Below are positions 44,403 to 54,330 of a stretch of 64,000 bases of DNA, one piece after another. The notes under the pieces were generated by a model, which saw only the letters and a program-made list of their open reading frames with translations, was not told where the DNA came from and ran no database searches. Each line of letters opens with the position of its first letter. Within the stretch, counting starts at the first letter, position 1. A program made the position numbers and the translations under genes. Location: assembly GCA_022432975.1 (NCBI GenBank), contig CM039516.1, positions 34,931,157-34,995,156 on the forward strand, given 5' to 3'. The DNA comes from Begonia masoniana. Taxonomy: Eukaryota > Streptophyta > Magnoliopsida > Cucurbitales > Begoniaceae.

Positions 44403-46740
44403 TGTAACACACGAAAATTTTTCCTCAATGTTTACTGCTTTAGATTTAATTAAGTTATGGATCTTAAAATTATTTAAATTTAGAAAGGAAGGATTGGAGA
44501 GTCAATTTATAGAATTTAACGGGTTATTTAGTTTATTAAAAACTTGAGATTTTATTTGGAAGAGGGTTTCTAAAATTGTAGATCGAGTGGACGCGAAATT
44601 TACGGAAATACGGAAGTTCAATATGTGAGGGTAATTTAGTCATTTAACTAAAATAATAAAAATTAAAAAAAAAATGTATAGACACAGAATGGCTTCACGA
44701 AGAAGCCATTCTGCTTCGCTTCTGTAACCCGAGACCGACGACAGAAGAGCGCGAGCGACTTCCCTCCGACCGCGACCATGCAATTCCGGCCACCATTCAG
44801 ATTAGCGAACTTCGGCGAGCTAAAGCCAGAGCTCGGTTCGGCTTTCTCCGCGCCAGACCCGACCAAAAACAGGTAGCTTCTCTTCCCTATTTTCGTTCTG
44901 CTTGAGGCCGTGAATGGTGAGCCAGCTTGGGCTCCGACCACCGGCCATTTTTTTTGGCTAGTCTCGGCATCAAATGGCTGGGCTTTGACCGGTGTGAATG
45001 GTCGGGCAAGGGAGAGTGCCGATTGGGGCTGAAAATCGAGAACTCCCAATGTGTGGGGTTCAGGTTCTCTAGTTTAAGCCCTGGAATTCCATTAAATTGT
45101 TTTAATTGGGTGTGAGGGTAGTTAATTGGTGAGTAATTGGATGAGAATTGATGAAAAACTAGAAAAGGGAAATTTTTGGTATAGGGCAGAATCGAGTTTT
45201 GCCAATTTTGACCTAGTTGTGGTCGTTTGTTTTAAAATTCCTTTTGGCAGGTTAAAATAGGTTATTAGAGGAGTACGTGGCCGCTAGAATCGTTTGATTC
45301 CGTATCCGACGCGAAAGTTATTCACGTTTGAAGTTTCGGGTCGGTTTTTACCGAACCCAAATTAGTGGCCCGTTTAGTTAGATTTTAGTTGGATTAGGCT
45401 AGAAATAGTAGTTTGAGAGTAATTGGTGGATGTAGGCTTTATTTTAATGAAGTTTGAATATTTGTCGTAGGTCGAGCCATAGGTGATGTGATGTGTCAAA
45501 CCCAGCGAGCTAGGACGCAAGGTAAGTAGAGGATTGTGTGTTTTGTTGCCTTTGGGCCTACACCACAGAACGGTAGGGATGTTTGTTTGTTTGGTTGTTT
45601 GCTTGTTGTGTTTTATTTTATGTTGTGCATTGTGTGGCATGCGTCAGGGTTTTTGAACCATGAAAGATGAGTTGTGAGCACGGGTTTAAAGAGTGAGCAT
45701 TAAATGTATAGAAATAATGAGAAATGCATCGTGATCCCGAGTAGGGTTGCTTCGCCGGGGAGTAGTGCTCGTGGAGCATATCGGGAGGGTCCCTACAAGG
45801 GATGCATGACACTAGGTAGTGACAGCAAGTAGAGTTGCCTCGCCGGGGAGTAGTGCTCGTAGAGCACCTCGGGAGGGTCTCTACAAGTGTTGTGTTGTGA
45901 TAATAATAGACTGAACAGTGATATCGAATAGAGCTACCTCGCCGGGAAGTAGTGCTCGTGGAGCACCTCGGGAGGGTCTCTATGAGATTGAACCGTAATA
46001 TCGAATAGAGCTGCCTCGCCGGGGAGTAGTGCTCGTGGAGCACCTCGGGAGAGTCTCTATGAGATAGTACCGTAATATCGAATAGAGCTGCATCGCCAGG
46101 GAGTAGTGCTCGTGGAGCACCTCGGGAGGGTCTCTATGAGATTGAACCGTAATATCGAATAGGGCTACCTCGCCGGGGAGTAGTGCTCGTGGAGCACCTC
46201 GGGAGGGCCGTGATATCAAATAGAGTTGCCTCGCTGGGGAATAGTGCTCATGGAGCACCTCAGGAGGGTCTCTACGAGAGATGCATAGGCAAAAGATTAA
46301 TAACATGAGAAATGAATCGAAACAACAGAAAGTGTAGTGACTGAATGTGTTAGGGTTACGTGTGTGAGTTGTGGTGAATTATGCATGTTTTTATTTGTTA
46401 TCCCCTACTTGCTAAGCGTAAGTTTACTTGTGTGTGTGTGTTCTGTGGTATAGGTGACAACAGGAGTACAGGTTAGAGCTACGAGGAAAGCTAGGATTGG
46501 GATGCATTCGTTGATGTACGCTGTATGTGATGACCCGAATGGAATGTGTACGTATGTGTACGACTGCGGGGCAAACCTTGGGTTGCGGGGTGGATGGATC
46601 CCGGACTCGAGTATAGGCGAATCCCGGGTTGTAAAGAGGGGGTCGTCACAATCCCACATCGTTTGGGGAAGTATATGGAAATGAAACATATGTAAAGAGA
46701 CCCTCCCAACATAGCAAGACGCGTTTTGGAGCACAATTGG

Positions 46741-46825
46741 CAACGGATCCCATAAGAACTCCGAAGTTAAAAGTTCTTCGGCGAGAGCAATTCCAGGTTG
46801 GGTGACCTTCCGGGAAGTTCTCGCC
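46741..46825 (+). other. 5S rRNA-like segment in Cassandra LTR 1
   Basis: 'acggatcccataagaactc', 'cgaagttaaaag', 'cttcggcgagagcaa' and 'ggttgggtgaccttccggga' follow, in order, the plant 5S rRNA middle and 3' part with its internal control region (A box, intermediate element, C box). This is a retrotransposon-carried copy, not a 5S gene. One base (T for G, near 46774) differs from LTR 2 inside the A-box region. Confidence 0.88.
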
Positions 46826-47195
46826 AAACAAAGCCGTGAGGGGAGGATATTGGGCTACGGCCAAATCCCCAGAGCGGACAATATCTTGCTGGGAAAAGAG
46901 GTCGTTACAAATGGTATCAGAGCCTGTACCCAACCGGAAATGTGGCCAACGGGGACGTTGGGCCCCCGAGGGGGGGTGATTGTGATGACCCGAATGGAAT
47001 GTGTACGTATGTGTACGACTGCGGGGCAAACCTTGGGTTGCGGGGTGGATGGATCCCGGACTCGAGTATAGGCGAATCCCGGGTTGTAAAGAGGGGGTCG
47101 TCACAATCCCACATCGCTTGGGGAAGTATATGGAAATGAAACATATGTAAAGAGACCCTCCCAACATAGCAAGACGCGTTTTGGAGCACAATTGG

Positions 47196-47280
47196 CAACG
47201 GATCCCATAAGAACTCCGAAGTTAAAAGTGCTTCGGCGAGAGCAATTCCAGGTTGGGTGACCTTCCGGGAAGTTCTCGCC
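47196..47280 (+). other. 5S rRNA-like segment in Cassandra LTR 2
   Basis: The same 85 bp lies 455 bp downstream of the first copy. It reads AAAAGTGCTTCGGCGAG in the A-box region, closer to the 5S consensus than LTR 1. Confidence 0.88.
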
Positions 47281-47947
47281 AAACAAAGCCGTGAGGGGAG
47301 GATATTGGGCTACGGCCCAATCCCCAGAGCGGACAATATCTTGCTGGGAAAAGAGGTCGTTACACTGTATGCCGGTGCAGGCAGTTGTCGGGGAGTCTCG
47401 ACCATGGTCTTCGGGGGATGTGGGCTTTGTCTTTTGGTAGTTTATTGTAAATGTCTGTTTGTAGAAATGATGGGAATGGATAACTTTCTTTTTGGTTGAT
47501 GTTTTGAGAGTTATGTTATAGCTATTTGTAATTGTTGTATATAGTTATAGTTAAAGGTGATGTGTCGCCCTATACTGTGGACTTTCTTCACTTAGGGATG
47601 TTAATATTTTAGTTTCCCTCTTTACTGCTATTTAGTGATTTCGTATGCTGGATAAGTTGATGAGGAATATTCTGGATTGGTTGGGATTTATTCCTTTGCA
47701 GGTACCTAGCATTTTGGAGGCGCCATTTTCAGGCGTTACTTTGTCGAAATTTTCGGGAAGGACGCCGTGATGCTAAAAGGTTAGAATTAAGGAAAATTAG
47801 TGAGTCTAGGCAGCTAGGTATGACATAAGAGAGCTTCGGGAGATTTAGTTTTAAATTCTGCTATGTTCGGTTTTATTTAAATTATTGGGATTAAAGTGAG
47901 CCAAGTAGCGCACCGAGCCGGGGTGGATTCGGGGGCGTTACAAAAGA

Positions 47948-49071
47948 AGTCAATATACGGACTTAAACAAGCTTCTCGACAATGGTATCTTAAGTTTAAC
48001 GATACCATCACCTTCTTTGGATTTAAGGAAAACATCGTTGATCGGTGTATATATCTAAAGGTCAGTGGGAGTAAGTTTATATTTCTGATTATGTTTGTTG
48101 ATGATATCTTGCTAGCTACTAATGATCTTGGTTTAATGTATGAAACCAAAAAATATCTCAATATGAACTTCGAAATGAAAAATATGGGAGAGACATCCTT
48201 TGTGATTGGAATTGAAATATTATGGAATAGATCACAAGGATTGTTAGGATTGTCTCAGAAAGCCTATATTAATAAAGTTCTAGAGAGATTCAGAATGGAC
48301 AAGTGTTTGGCAGGTGTTGTTCCAATTCAGAAAGGAGATAAATTCAATCTCAATCATTGTCCAAAGAATGAATTGGAACGTACACAAATGAAAGACATTC
48401 CTTATGCATCTATTGTGGGCAGCTTAATGTATGCACAGAATTGTACTAGACCCGACATTAGTTTTGCTGTCGATATGCTGGGACGGTATCAAAATAATCT
48501 AGGGATAGAGCACTGGAAAGCTGCAAAGAAAGTACTGAGGTATTTGCAAGGAACAAAGGAACACATGCTCACTTATAGACGATCTGATCATCTTGAAGTG
48601 ATTGGATATTCAGATTCTGATTATGCTGGATGTGTGGATACCAGAAAATTCACATTTGGCTATTTGTTCCTTTTACCCAATGGTGCAATCTCATGGAAGA
48701 GTGCGAAGCAGTCTGTCACTGCTACGTCCACTATGGAAGCTGAGTTCGTGGCGTGCTTTGATGCCACAATTCAGGGTTTATGGCTGCGGAACTTTATTTC
48801 AGGACTTGGAATTGTTGACAGTATCGCCAAGCCGCTGAAAATTTATTGTGATAACTCCGCAGCAGTCTTCTTTTCTGAAAATGACAAGCATTCCAAAGGT
48901 GCTAAACACATAGAGTTAAAATACTTGGTCATTAAAGAAGAAGTTCAGAAACGAAGAGTATCAATAGAACACATAAACACCAACCTTATGATTGCGGATC
49001 CGTTGACTAAAAGATTGCCACCAAAGACATTTACGGAACATGTCGAACGAATGGGCATTTCTGAATGTTAA
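47948..49071 (+). pseudogene. Copia RT C-terminus and RNase H (Cop-5), part 2
   Basis: The frame resumes exactly after the AAAGA duplication with [20 protein letters not shown] and continues without a stop through [78 protein letters not shown] and ADPLTKRLPP to a natural stop at 49071. The RT active site is FVDD where Cop-3 has YVDD. This is the best-preserved RNase H of the family here. The ATG given by an ORF finder at 47896 lies in the Tek-3 LTR and is not meaningful. Confidence 0.93.
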
Positions 49072-49441
49072 CTTTATGATTATGTTCTTGTTCTTTATGT
49101 AATTGGCACTCTTGAGCTCTTTATTGATAGTTTTTTATATACACTTATAAATCCTGTTTAATTATGTTGAATGTATTCATAATGACATTATGAACTGATG
49201 AAGTTATAAACAGGTTTTGTCTTTTAGAAAGACACTAATGTGGACCATTATGTTATTCCTGCTTATAGATCATATTGACTATATAATTGATAATGTGATA
49301 CATGGAAGGGACTGTGTCGTTATAATTGACATATGACCACTATGATCCATATTAGTTGTATACTCGATAGTGATATATTATGTTTAATCAATATTATATA
49401 TTATGACGAATTTGATAATGTCATTGAGCCAAGTGGGAGAA

Positions 49442-50044
49442 TGTTGGGTGATTTGCCGATCGATCGCAGGAGGAGCGATCGATCGGCAAGGGGCTTTTGC
49501 CTCTGCAAGAAGACAGAGGCTTTGTATACCAATCGCAGGTTTCCTACGATCAATCGCCCATACCCTTCAGAAATGGATAGAATGGCAGAAGTTCTATCGA
49601 TCGCTCGCTTCTCTCGAGCGATCGATCTGCTCTGCGAAAATTTCTTTCCTAAAGCATCCAAATTTCTGAAGATCAAGCGTCAAGGATGACACCCACGTGA
49701 TGTGGCTCTAATTATACAAATCCTATTGGTTAAAAATTTTGGTTAATTGCTTAATCTAATGGAGATTGAGCTTAATAAAATTAAGCTAACATGTTGTATA
49801 AAAGAGGAATAGTCCTCTCTCTCTCTCAGAAGAACGTGAGTGAGTTTTCTCCATCAAAACCCATAGTTGAAGAAAAATTGAAAGGTGAAGAGAGAAGGGA
49901 GAGAAATCAATTTCTCACGTTATGGACCCAAGTAAGCTATAAGTTCATTTCCCTATTTCCCTGTTAATGGAAGTGTGTGAAAATTAATTGATTCATGATC
50001 CTGTAATTTCTCTGTTAAGAAAATAAGAGAAAATCATGTTAACA
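49442..50044 (+). repeat. 3' LTR of Cop-5 (different subfamily from its 5' LTR)
   Basis: It starts TGTTGGGTGATTTGCCGATCG after the PPT CCAAGTGGGAGAA and ends ATCATGTTAACA. U3 carries GATCGATCGC hairpins ('cgatcgatcgc', 'ctctcgagcgatcgatc'). TATAAAAGAGG lies at 49797-49807, and ATGGACCCAA/GTAAGC at about 49922. Confidence 0.88.
49797..49807 (+). promoter_or_regulatory. TATA box of the Cop-5 3' LTR
   Basis: TATAAAAGAGG lies ~125 bp upstream of the LTR-encoded ATG. The same module occurs at 34736-34746. Position and sequence fit the LTR core promoter. Confidence 0.6.
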
Positions 50045-50312
50045 TGAGCGATTCAACTTATTTTATAATCACGAAAATCAATATACTCATATCAAAATCA
50101 TAATTCTCATCATTTCATTTCATTATCGAGCATCACATAAAACATAAGTAATTGACTTTAATAAATTTGATATCTGCGAAAACCTTTATAATTCGGCCAC
50201 TTTGGTGACTAATGAATTAAACATAATTTAGATATCAAATTAATTAAGCATGATTATAAAATATGTCGAATCGCTCATGTTAACATGATTTTCTCTTATT
50301 TTTTCTTCAATG
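50019..50312. repeat. Inverted junction with ~50-bp arms after Cop-5
   Basis: The LTR end plus first internal bases ('aaaataagagaaaatcatg...agcgattc', from about 50027) return in inverse orientation at about 50248-50312 with few mismatches. The ~180 bp between them is minus-strand leader/intron sequence of the same family (compare 34300-34440). A further plus-strand leader piece follows at about 50335-50410. Confidence 0.75.
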
Positions 50313-50410
50313 AGGTATTTGATGGAGAAAACTTCGTATTGTTGTGTTACCCAAAGGAGAACTTCAATATATATTTATGATTGTTTGATTGGCTTATGAC
50401 TCAAAGTATT

Positions 50411-50933
50411 AAATGTATAAATTCTCCATCAGTTCTATTTTAGTAAAATAATTTCATATCTCACACGATCTATTTTTTTCCTACTTATGTTTTCACTCAT
50501 ACTATTTTCCATCCTAACGTAATAAATCTATAACTAAATCATTACAAACAATATATATACCAATATACAATTCAAAATTAATGATATATGTATCAATGTG
50601 CACAATCCAACTAGAAAACAAACAACATAAAACAGTAATGAGTAGGACTCAATGGAATATGCATGTCGAACTATTATATCATTAAATAATAAATGATTTT
50701 CAACTGTCATTTTTTTTGGATTAAATGATTCAAAACTCAATATGATGCAAAATTGAGTAACTCATTAAATTATATAGAGAAAAGAAACTCAAAATGCACC
50801 CGTCAAAAATTATACTAGACTACCATATCAATTATCAAAATGCAAAATTATATAATAAATGCAAAAGTATATCAATTATCAATTATCCAATGCTTACAAC
50901 TTACCCTAAGAAGACTTCTAATTTGAGTTAGTA
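50411..50933. other. Unassigned AT-rich stretch
   Basis: No recognisable coding sequence or repeat end. The 50534-50740 minus-strand ORF has no recognisable motif. Confidence 0.55.
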
Positions 50934-51687
50934 TGCTAGAGTTCAAACAATTTTGTGCGAGAGATGAGAGACAATGATCAAGAGATCGGAACAAAGGACT
51001 CCGATTGAGAGACGGGAGACGATTGTGAAGAGCTTACGGCTATAGCTCAAGTAGCTCTATGTGAGAGATGGGAGACAATGAACAAGAGATTAGACCAGAG
51101 AGCTTCGTTTGAGAGCTCAAGCAATCGAGTGAGAGATTGGATAGCTCAGTGTCGTGCGACTGTGCACAGCTCTTTGTGACAGCTCAAATAGTCGTGCGAG
51201 AGAAAAGACAGTTGCGATAAGTGAAGTAACAGCAAAAGAAGAGGAAGCAGCAGAAGCAGGGAGGAGAAGAAGAAGGAGAAGAAGAAGATGATCATGAAGT
51301 TGGCGGCAGAGAGAGGGAGAGAGAAGTTTGTATATTTCCTTCACTTATCAATTGCTTCAGAAAACACATGTATATTGTAGTAAACGAAATGATGAGCATG
51401 GGAAACGAAAAAGCAACAGTACATATGCTAACATCCCCCCTCAAGAGAAAGGTTGTAGGCCGAATATCTTGGATGTAAAATTAGAGAACGTCGACAATGG
51501 AAGGGGCTTCGTAAGAGCATCGACGAGTTGGTTTTTCGAGGAAGTAAACTTGACGAACAACGTCTTTTTGAGAACTTTTTTCCTAACAAAATGAAAGTCA
51601 ATTTCAACGTGTTTGGATTTGGAGTGTAACACAGGATTGGAGGCAAGGTACGTTGCACTTAAATTATCACAAATGATAAGGGGTACC
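50934..51687 (-). mobile_element. Ale-2: LTR and RNase H end of an Ale-type copia element
   Basis: The minus-strand RNase H end (about 51687-51441) shows IICDNLSATYLASNPVLHSK and DALTKPLPL, matching Ale-1. A polypurine tract CTTGAGGGGGGA and an LTR starting TGTTAGCATATG at 51433 follow. The far LTR edge is put at about 50934 (ending CTCTAGCA) but is uncertain; imperfect 'gagagatgggagacaatg' repeats lie inside. The upstream coding part is cut by Ath-1 at 51688 and would resume beyond the window. Confidence 0.7.
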
Positions 51688-52791
51688 TGTAACACCCAGT
51701 TTTACGGGTTTTTGAATTGTGCGCTGTTGTGAAAATTATGTTCGCAAGTGTACGAGTCGCAACAAGTAATATAGTGATAAAGAGAGTGTCGAACCCACGA
51801 GGACTTGTAATTAATAATCGAAATAACTAATTTTAATTCTAAATTGAACACATGTTTTTATGATTTTTAATAATTGCAGTTAAAATAAATGACTAAAACA
51901 ATTAAAATAAACTAAATTAAAATAGCAAAACAAATAAACTGAGATTAAATCAATTTAATAAAAGCCTAGGAACTACGACTTCACCAAGACAATATTTATT
52001 TCCGTCCTTCGCAATTATATTCATAAATATTCTCCCTATGTTGATGATCGATTTCACTAAATTCTATCACAATCTCTCTCGAGCATTGCGTAGTTTATCT
52101 GATTAATGGGTTATCACTTCTCAGTCTCAAATCCTACATTAATCAAATACAAATAAATCAAGAAATCATAGTGATCACACCAATACCTTAACTATCTCTA
52201 GCCTACGTATATTAATGACATTAATTTCAGTGCTCGAGTATCTATCACCTCTCAGTCTCAAAACACCCCAAAAATCAAGTAAAGATTGGCTAGAAATTTA
52301 CAGTCTTTAAGAACAGAAATTAAATGTGCCAACAATATTGGAAGAAATACGTATAAAATATAATTAAACGAAGAACATAAAAACAAACATCGTCTGGCTA
52401 CATCGTAGCCCTAGAATAAAAAGTTTAGTTCATGCTAATAGAAATAAAAACACAAATAATAATAATGACATTCATAATTGAAATTTAAAGAAAAGATGAG
52501 AAAAAATTAGAAGTGATGCGTAGAAATCGCCTCCAGGAATCGCCTTGTGCTGCTGCTCGCCTGCTCTCCAATTCGCTGAATGCTTTCTCCCTGTTTACTT
52601 TAGGTTTTTATGTTCTTTTTCAACTGATCAATGGTTCAGATTTGAAGGCCTTTTGCTTTGACGGTTCAGATCAAAATCAGAAACCTTTCTAAAATTAAAT
52701 TCATATGTGGCGATTGATTGCCAGAAATGTGGCGATTAATTGCCACCTGTTTTATGTCTCGATCGCCATCACTCAATTGCCATTCATCAAT

Positions 52792-53873
52792 TAGGGGTGT
52801 GCAAACCGAACCGGAACCGACGAACCGAACCGGAACCGATGAAATAGGTTCGGTTCGGATCGGTTTTGACCTCCTGAAAACCGGACTTCGGTTTGGCACT
52901 GGTCAAAACCGACTTGGGCGGTTCGGTTATCGGTTTTGATCGGTGAAACCGATCAAAACCGAACCGAACCGGTTTTGATTAAAATTCACTAAAAGTTTTA
53001 ACGGCAACACTTGTACAGTTGAGTGAAATATAATAAAAACCAGACAAATTTCTGAAAAGTAGCGCAGGTTTTCTGTGTAACAAAGATGAATAAAAATGGA
53101 GTAGTGGGGAAGATAAACCCTAGATTCAAACGAAATCAGTCCTCTCCCACACTGGGTAACAATGGCATTCACTACGCCGAAACCACAGGTGAGAGGAAAA
53201 TTTTTCAAACTAGACCTAGATTTACAGATCTAAACCCAGATGATAATTAATAATAATAATTCTAAAACTGGGTTTAGGGTCAAAAATTTAAAGCTGTGAG
53301 AAAATAAGAAGAGAGAGAGAAGCAGTGAAGCAGCTTCGTCTTCAGCCATTTTTGTTTTCTTTCTTTTTCATCTGAGCATGGAGGTTAGAGAGAGAAAGAC
53401 GTCTTCTTCGCAAGGAATTGTGAGACCCATTTCGTGATCGAACCCAAATTCTTCAGCTGCTTTATTGAGAAGGTTCTGAAACTCGGGATGAGTCAAAAAT
53501 GTGAGAGGAACGATGAATCTGGTTCTGTTTTCTCCGACGTACACCACAAAATGGCCTTTTGGAACGTCTAGAGGGTGGCCCTGCTCGTCTTGGTAGCCGT
53601 GCTGTTTCTTCCCTAAGCTCGAGCATCTCCCCAGAATCTGCTTCAGGGCCGCAGCTTGAGGAAGTTTGTTAAATTTACATTATTTATTTTTTTGAAAAAT
53701 ATGTCGTAAAACCGAAACCGAACCGAAACCGAACCGATACTTTCGGTTCGGTTTAGGTTCGGTTTTGGTATGTTCAAAAACCGGTTTCGGTTCGGTAAAT
53801 TCAAAATCGAAACCGATCAGTTCGGTTCGGTTTCTCCCCAAAACCGAACCGAAACCGGTTTTGCACACTCCTA
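52792..53873. mobile_element. hAT-3: non-autonomous hAT element carrying a SAUR sequence
   Basis: The ends TAGGGGTGTGCAAA and TTTTGCACACTCCTA are flanked by a perfect 8-bp duplication TCATCAAT (52784-52791 and 53874-53881). Subterminal regions are rich in GAACCG/CGGTTC words. The 1082-bp element has no transposase. The interior holds a SAUR reading frame on the minus strand (53368-53679). It also holds a plus-strand 'acaATGGCATTCACTACGC' followed by CACAG/GTGAG at about 53160-53195, which looks like an exon end with splice donor. Confidence 0.93.
53368..53679 (-). pseudogene. SAUR (small auxin-up RNA) gene fragment captured in hAT-3
   Basis: The minus-strand frame is open from 53679 to a TGA at 53368-53370 and reads [20 protein letters not shown], then [54 protein letters not shown] and VFLSLTSML. 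These are the consecutive blocks of the SAUR domain, small auxin-induced regulators of PP2C.D phosphatases and cell expansion. The ~100 codons cover the full conserved domain and natural C-terminus without a stop or shift. An initiator ATG is missing: a TAA lies just upstream and no in-frame Met precedes the domain. SAUR genes are normally single-exon, so capture as genomic DNA is enough to explain it. It fits a gene fragment picked up by a hAT, like Pack-type elements. Assignment is from recalled family motifs. Confidence 0.9.
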
Positions 53874-54314
53874 TCATCAATCGCCTCTTCTTTGCCTCAG
53901 ATTTCATCTCTTATGGCGATTGATCGCTTGAATGTGGCGATCAGTCGCCACCTTCTCTGTTTTCTCGCAGCTAGCTTATAAAAAGTCTGTGTTTGTGGCG
54001 ATTGGTCGCTGGTATGTGGCGACTAATCGCCACTTCTTCTGTAAAATTTTCTCCGAGATCAATTTGTGTTCTTCTGAGTTCATGATCGCGAGAAGTTTGG
54101 CGATCATTCGCCACCTTCTCTGGTTCCTCAATCAACTTTTCTTTTCTTCTCTTGTTTCTTCTTATTTTACGCCTTCTTCTTTTACTCTCCTATTTTTCAA
54201 TAAAGTTTGCTGCACACTCACACAAAACTCATCAAATATATTCATACACTTGAGAAAAACTTATCGAATCAAGTATAAAAAGTATAAATAAGTGTGAAGA
54301 ATACACACTTATCA

Positions 54315-54330
54315 CACCCCCAAACTTGAC
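54315..54330 (-). other. Polypurine tract of Ath-1
   Basis: The minus strand reads GTCAAGTTTGGGGGTG immediately before the LTR start TGATAAGTG. Similar AAGTTTGGGGGT tracts occur at 54900-54911 and 55790-55802. Confidence 0.85.

Larger units (their letters stand above)
46526..47364 (+). mobile_element. Complete Cassandra TRIM with 5S rRNA-like LTRs
   Basis: Two LTRs of exactly 384 bp (46526-46909 and 46981-47364) start TGTGATGACC and end GTCGTTACA, with only about three differences seen by eye. The 71-bp interior is just a PBS (TGGTATCAGAGCC, 46912-46924), a short spacer and a purine-rich tract (CGAGGGGGGTGAT) before the second LTR. The 5-bp duplication CTGTA lies at 46521-46525 and 47365-47369, and the empty site is visible in the Tek-3 5' LTR ('gctgtatgtcgg' near 41935). 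5S-like sequence in both LTRs identifies the Cassandra family of terminal-repeat retrotransposons in miniature. There is no coding capacity; the overlapping minus-strand ORFs here are not genes. Confidence 0.95.
39903..47942 (+). mobile_element. Tek-3: non-coding large-LTR Ty3-type element (LARD-like)
   Basis: LTRs lie at 39903-42512 (2610 bp, ending TTATA) and 44403-47942 (ending TTACA; about 2696 bp without Cassandra). They are flanked by AAAGA at 39898-39902 and 47943-47947, and the Cop-5 codons resume exactly. A PBS lies at 42516 and a PPT (AAGGAGGGTGGAT) at 44390-44402. The 1.9-kb interior has no pol. Only a short gag-like start (near 42660-42740) and the usual 'ttaaggacaaaatttttgtaagg' 3' stretch remain. 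This fits a large retrotransposon derivative depending on enzymes supplied in trans. Confidence 0.9.
44403..47942 (+). repeat. 3' LTR of Tek-3, split by Cassandra
   Basis: It matches 39903-42512 throughout apart from the Cassandra insertion (with its 5-bp CTGTA duplication) and one more hairpin unit. The array at about 45733-46283 has seven hairpins (around 45767, 45847, 45951, 46030, 46110, 46191, 46246). Confidence 0.9.
35816..50044 (+). mobile_element. Cop-5: copia element with mismatched LTRs, split by Tek-3
   Basis: The 5' LTR (35816-36378, start mutated to CG) is of the Cop-3 subfamily. The 3' LTR (49442-50044) has a different R/U5, with TATAAAAGAGG, 'agaagaacgtgagtgag' and ATGGACCCAA/GTAAGC. 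The leader begins at a point ~110 bp inside the Cop-3 leader, so the PBS is deleted. Gag-pol follows in one frame and is interrupted by Tek-3 at 39902/47943 with an AAAGA duplication. The different LTRs and missing PBS mean it did not arise as one ordinary insertion. Confidence 0.8.
51688..54314 (-). repeat. 3' LTR of Ath-1, split by hAT-3
   Basis: The LTR is about 1.54 kb once hAT-3 and its 8-bp duplication are removed. It includes a 'gcaagtgtacgagtcgcaac...gtcgaacccacgaggac' block (51743-51805) and several GTGGCGAT-type inverted repeats (52707-52770 and 53915-54115). The right edge is defined by CACTTATCA followed by CACCCCCAAACTTGAC, the complement of the polypurine tract. Confidence 0.85.

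Noticed and set aside
46741..47280. A tandem pair of 5S rRNA genes
   Set aside because: Only about 85 bp of 5S-like sequence occurs per copy, inside 384-bp LTRs with PBS, PPT and target duplication; it is a Cassandra TRIM.
46405..47282. Repeated minus-strand ORFs of 80-180 residues
   Set aside because: They lie antisense to the Cassandra LTRs and appear twice only because the LTR is duplicated.
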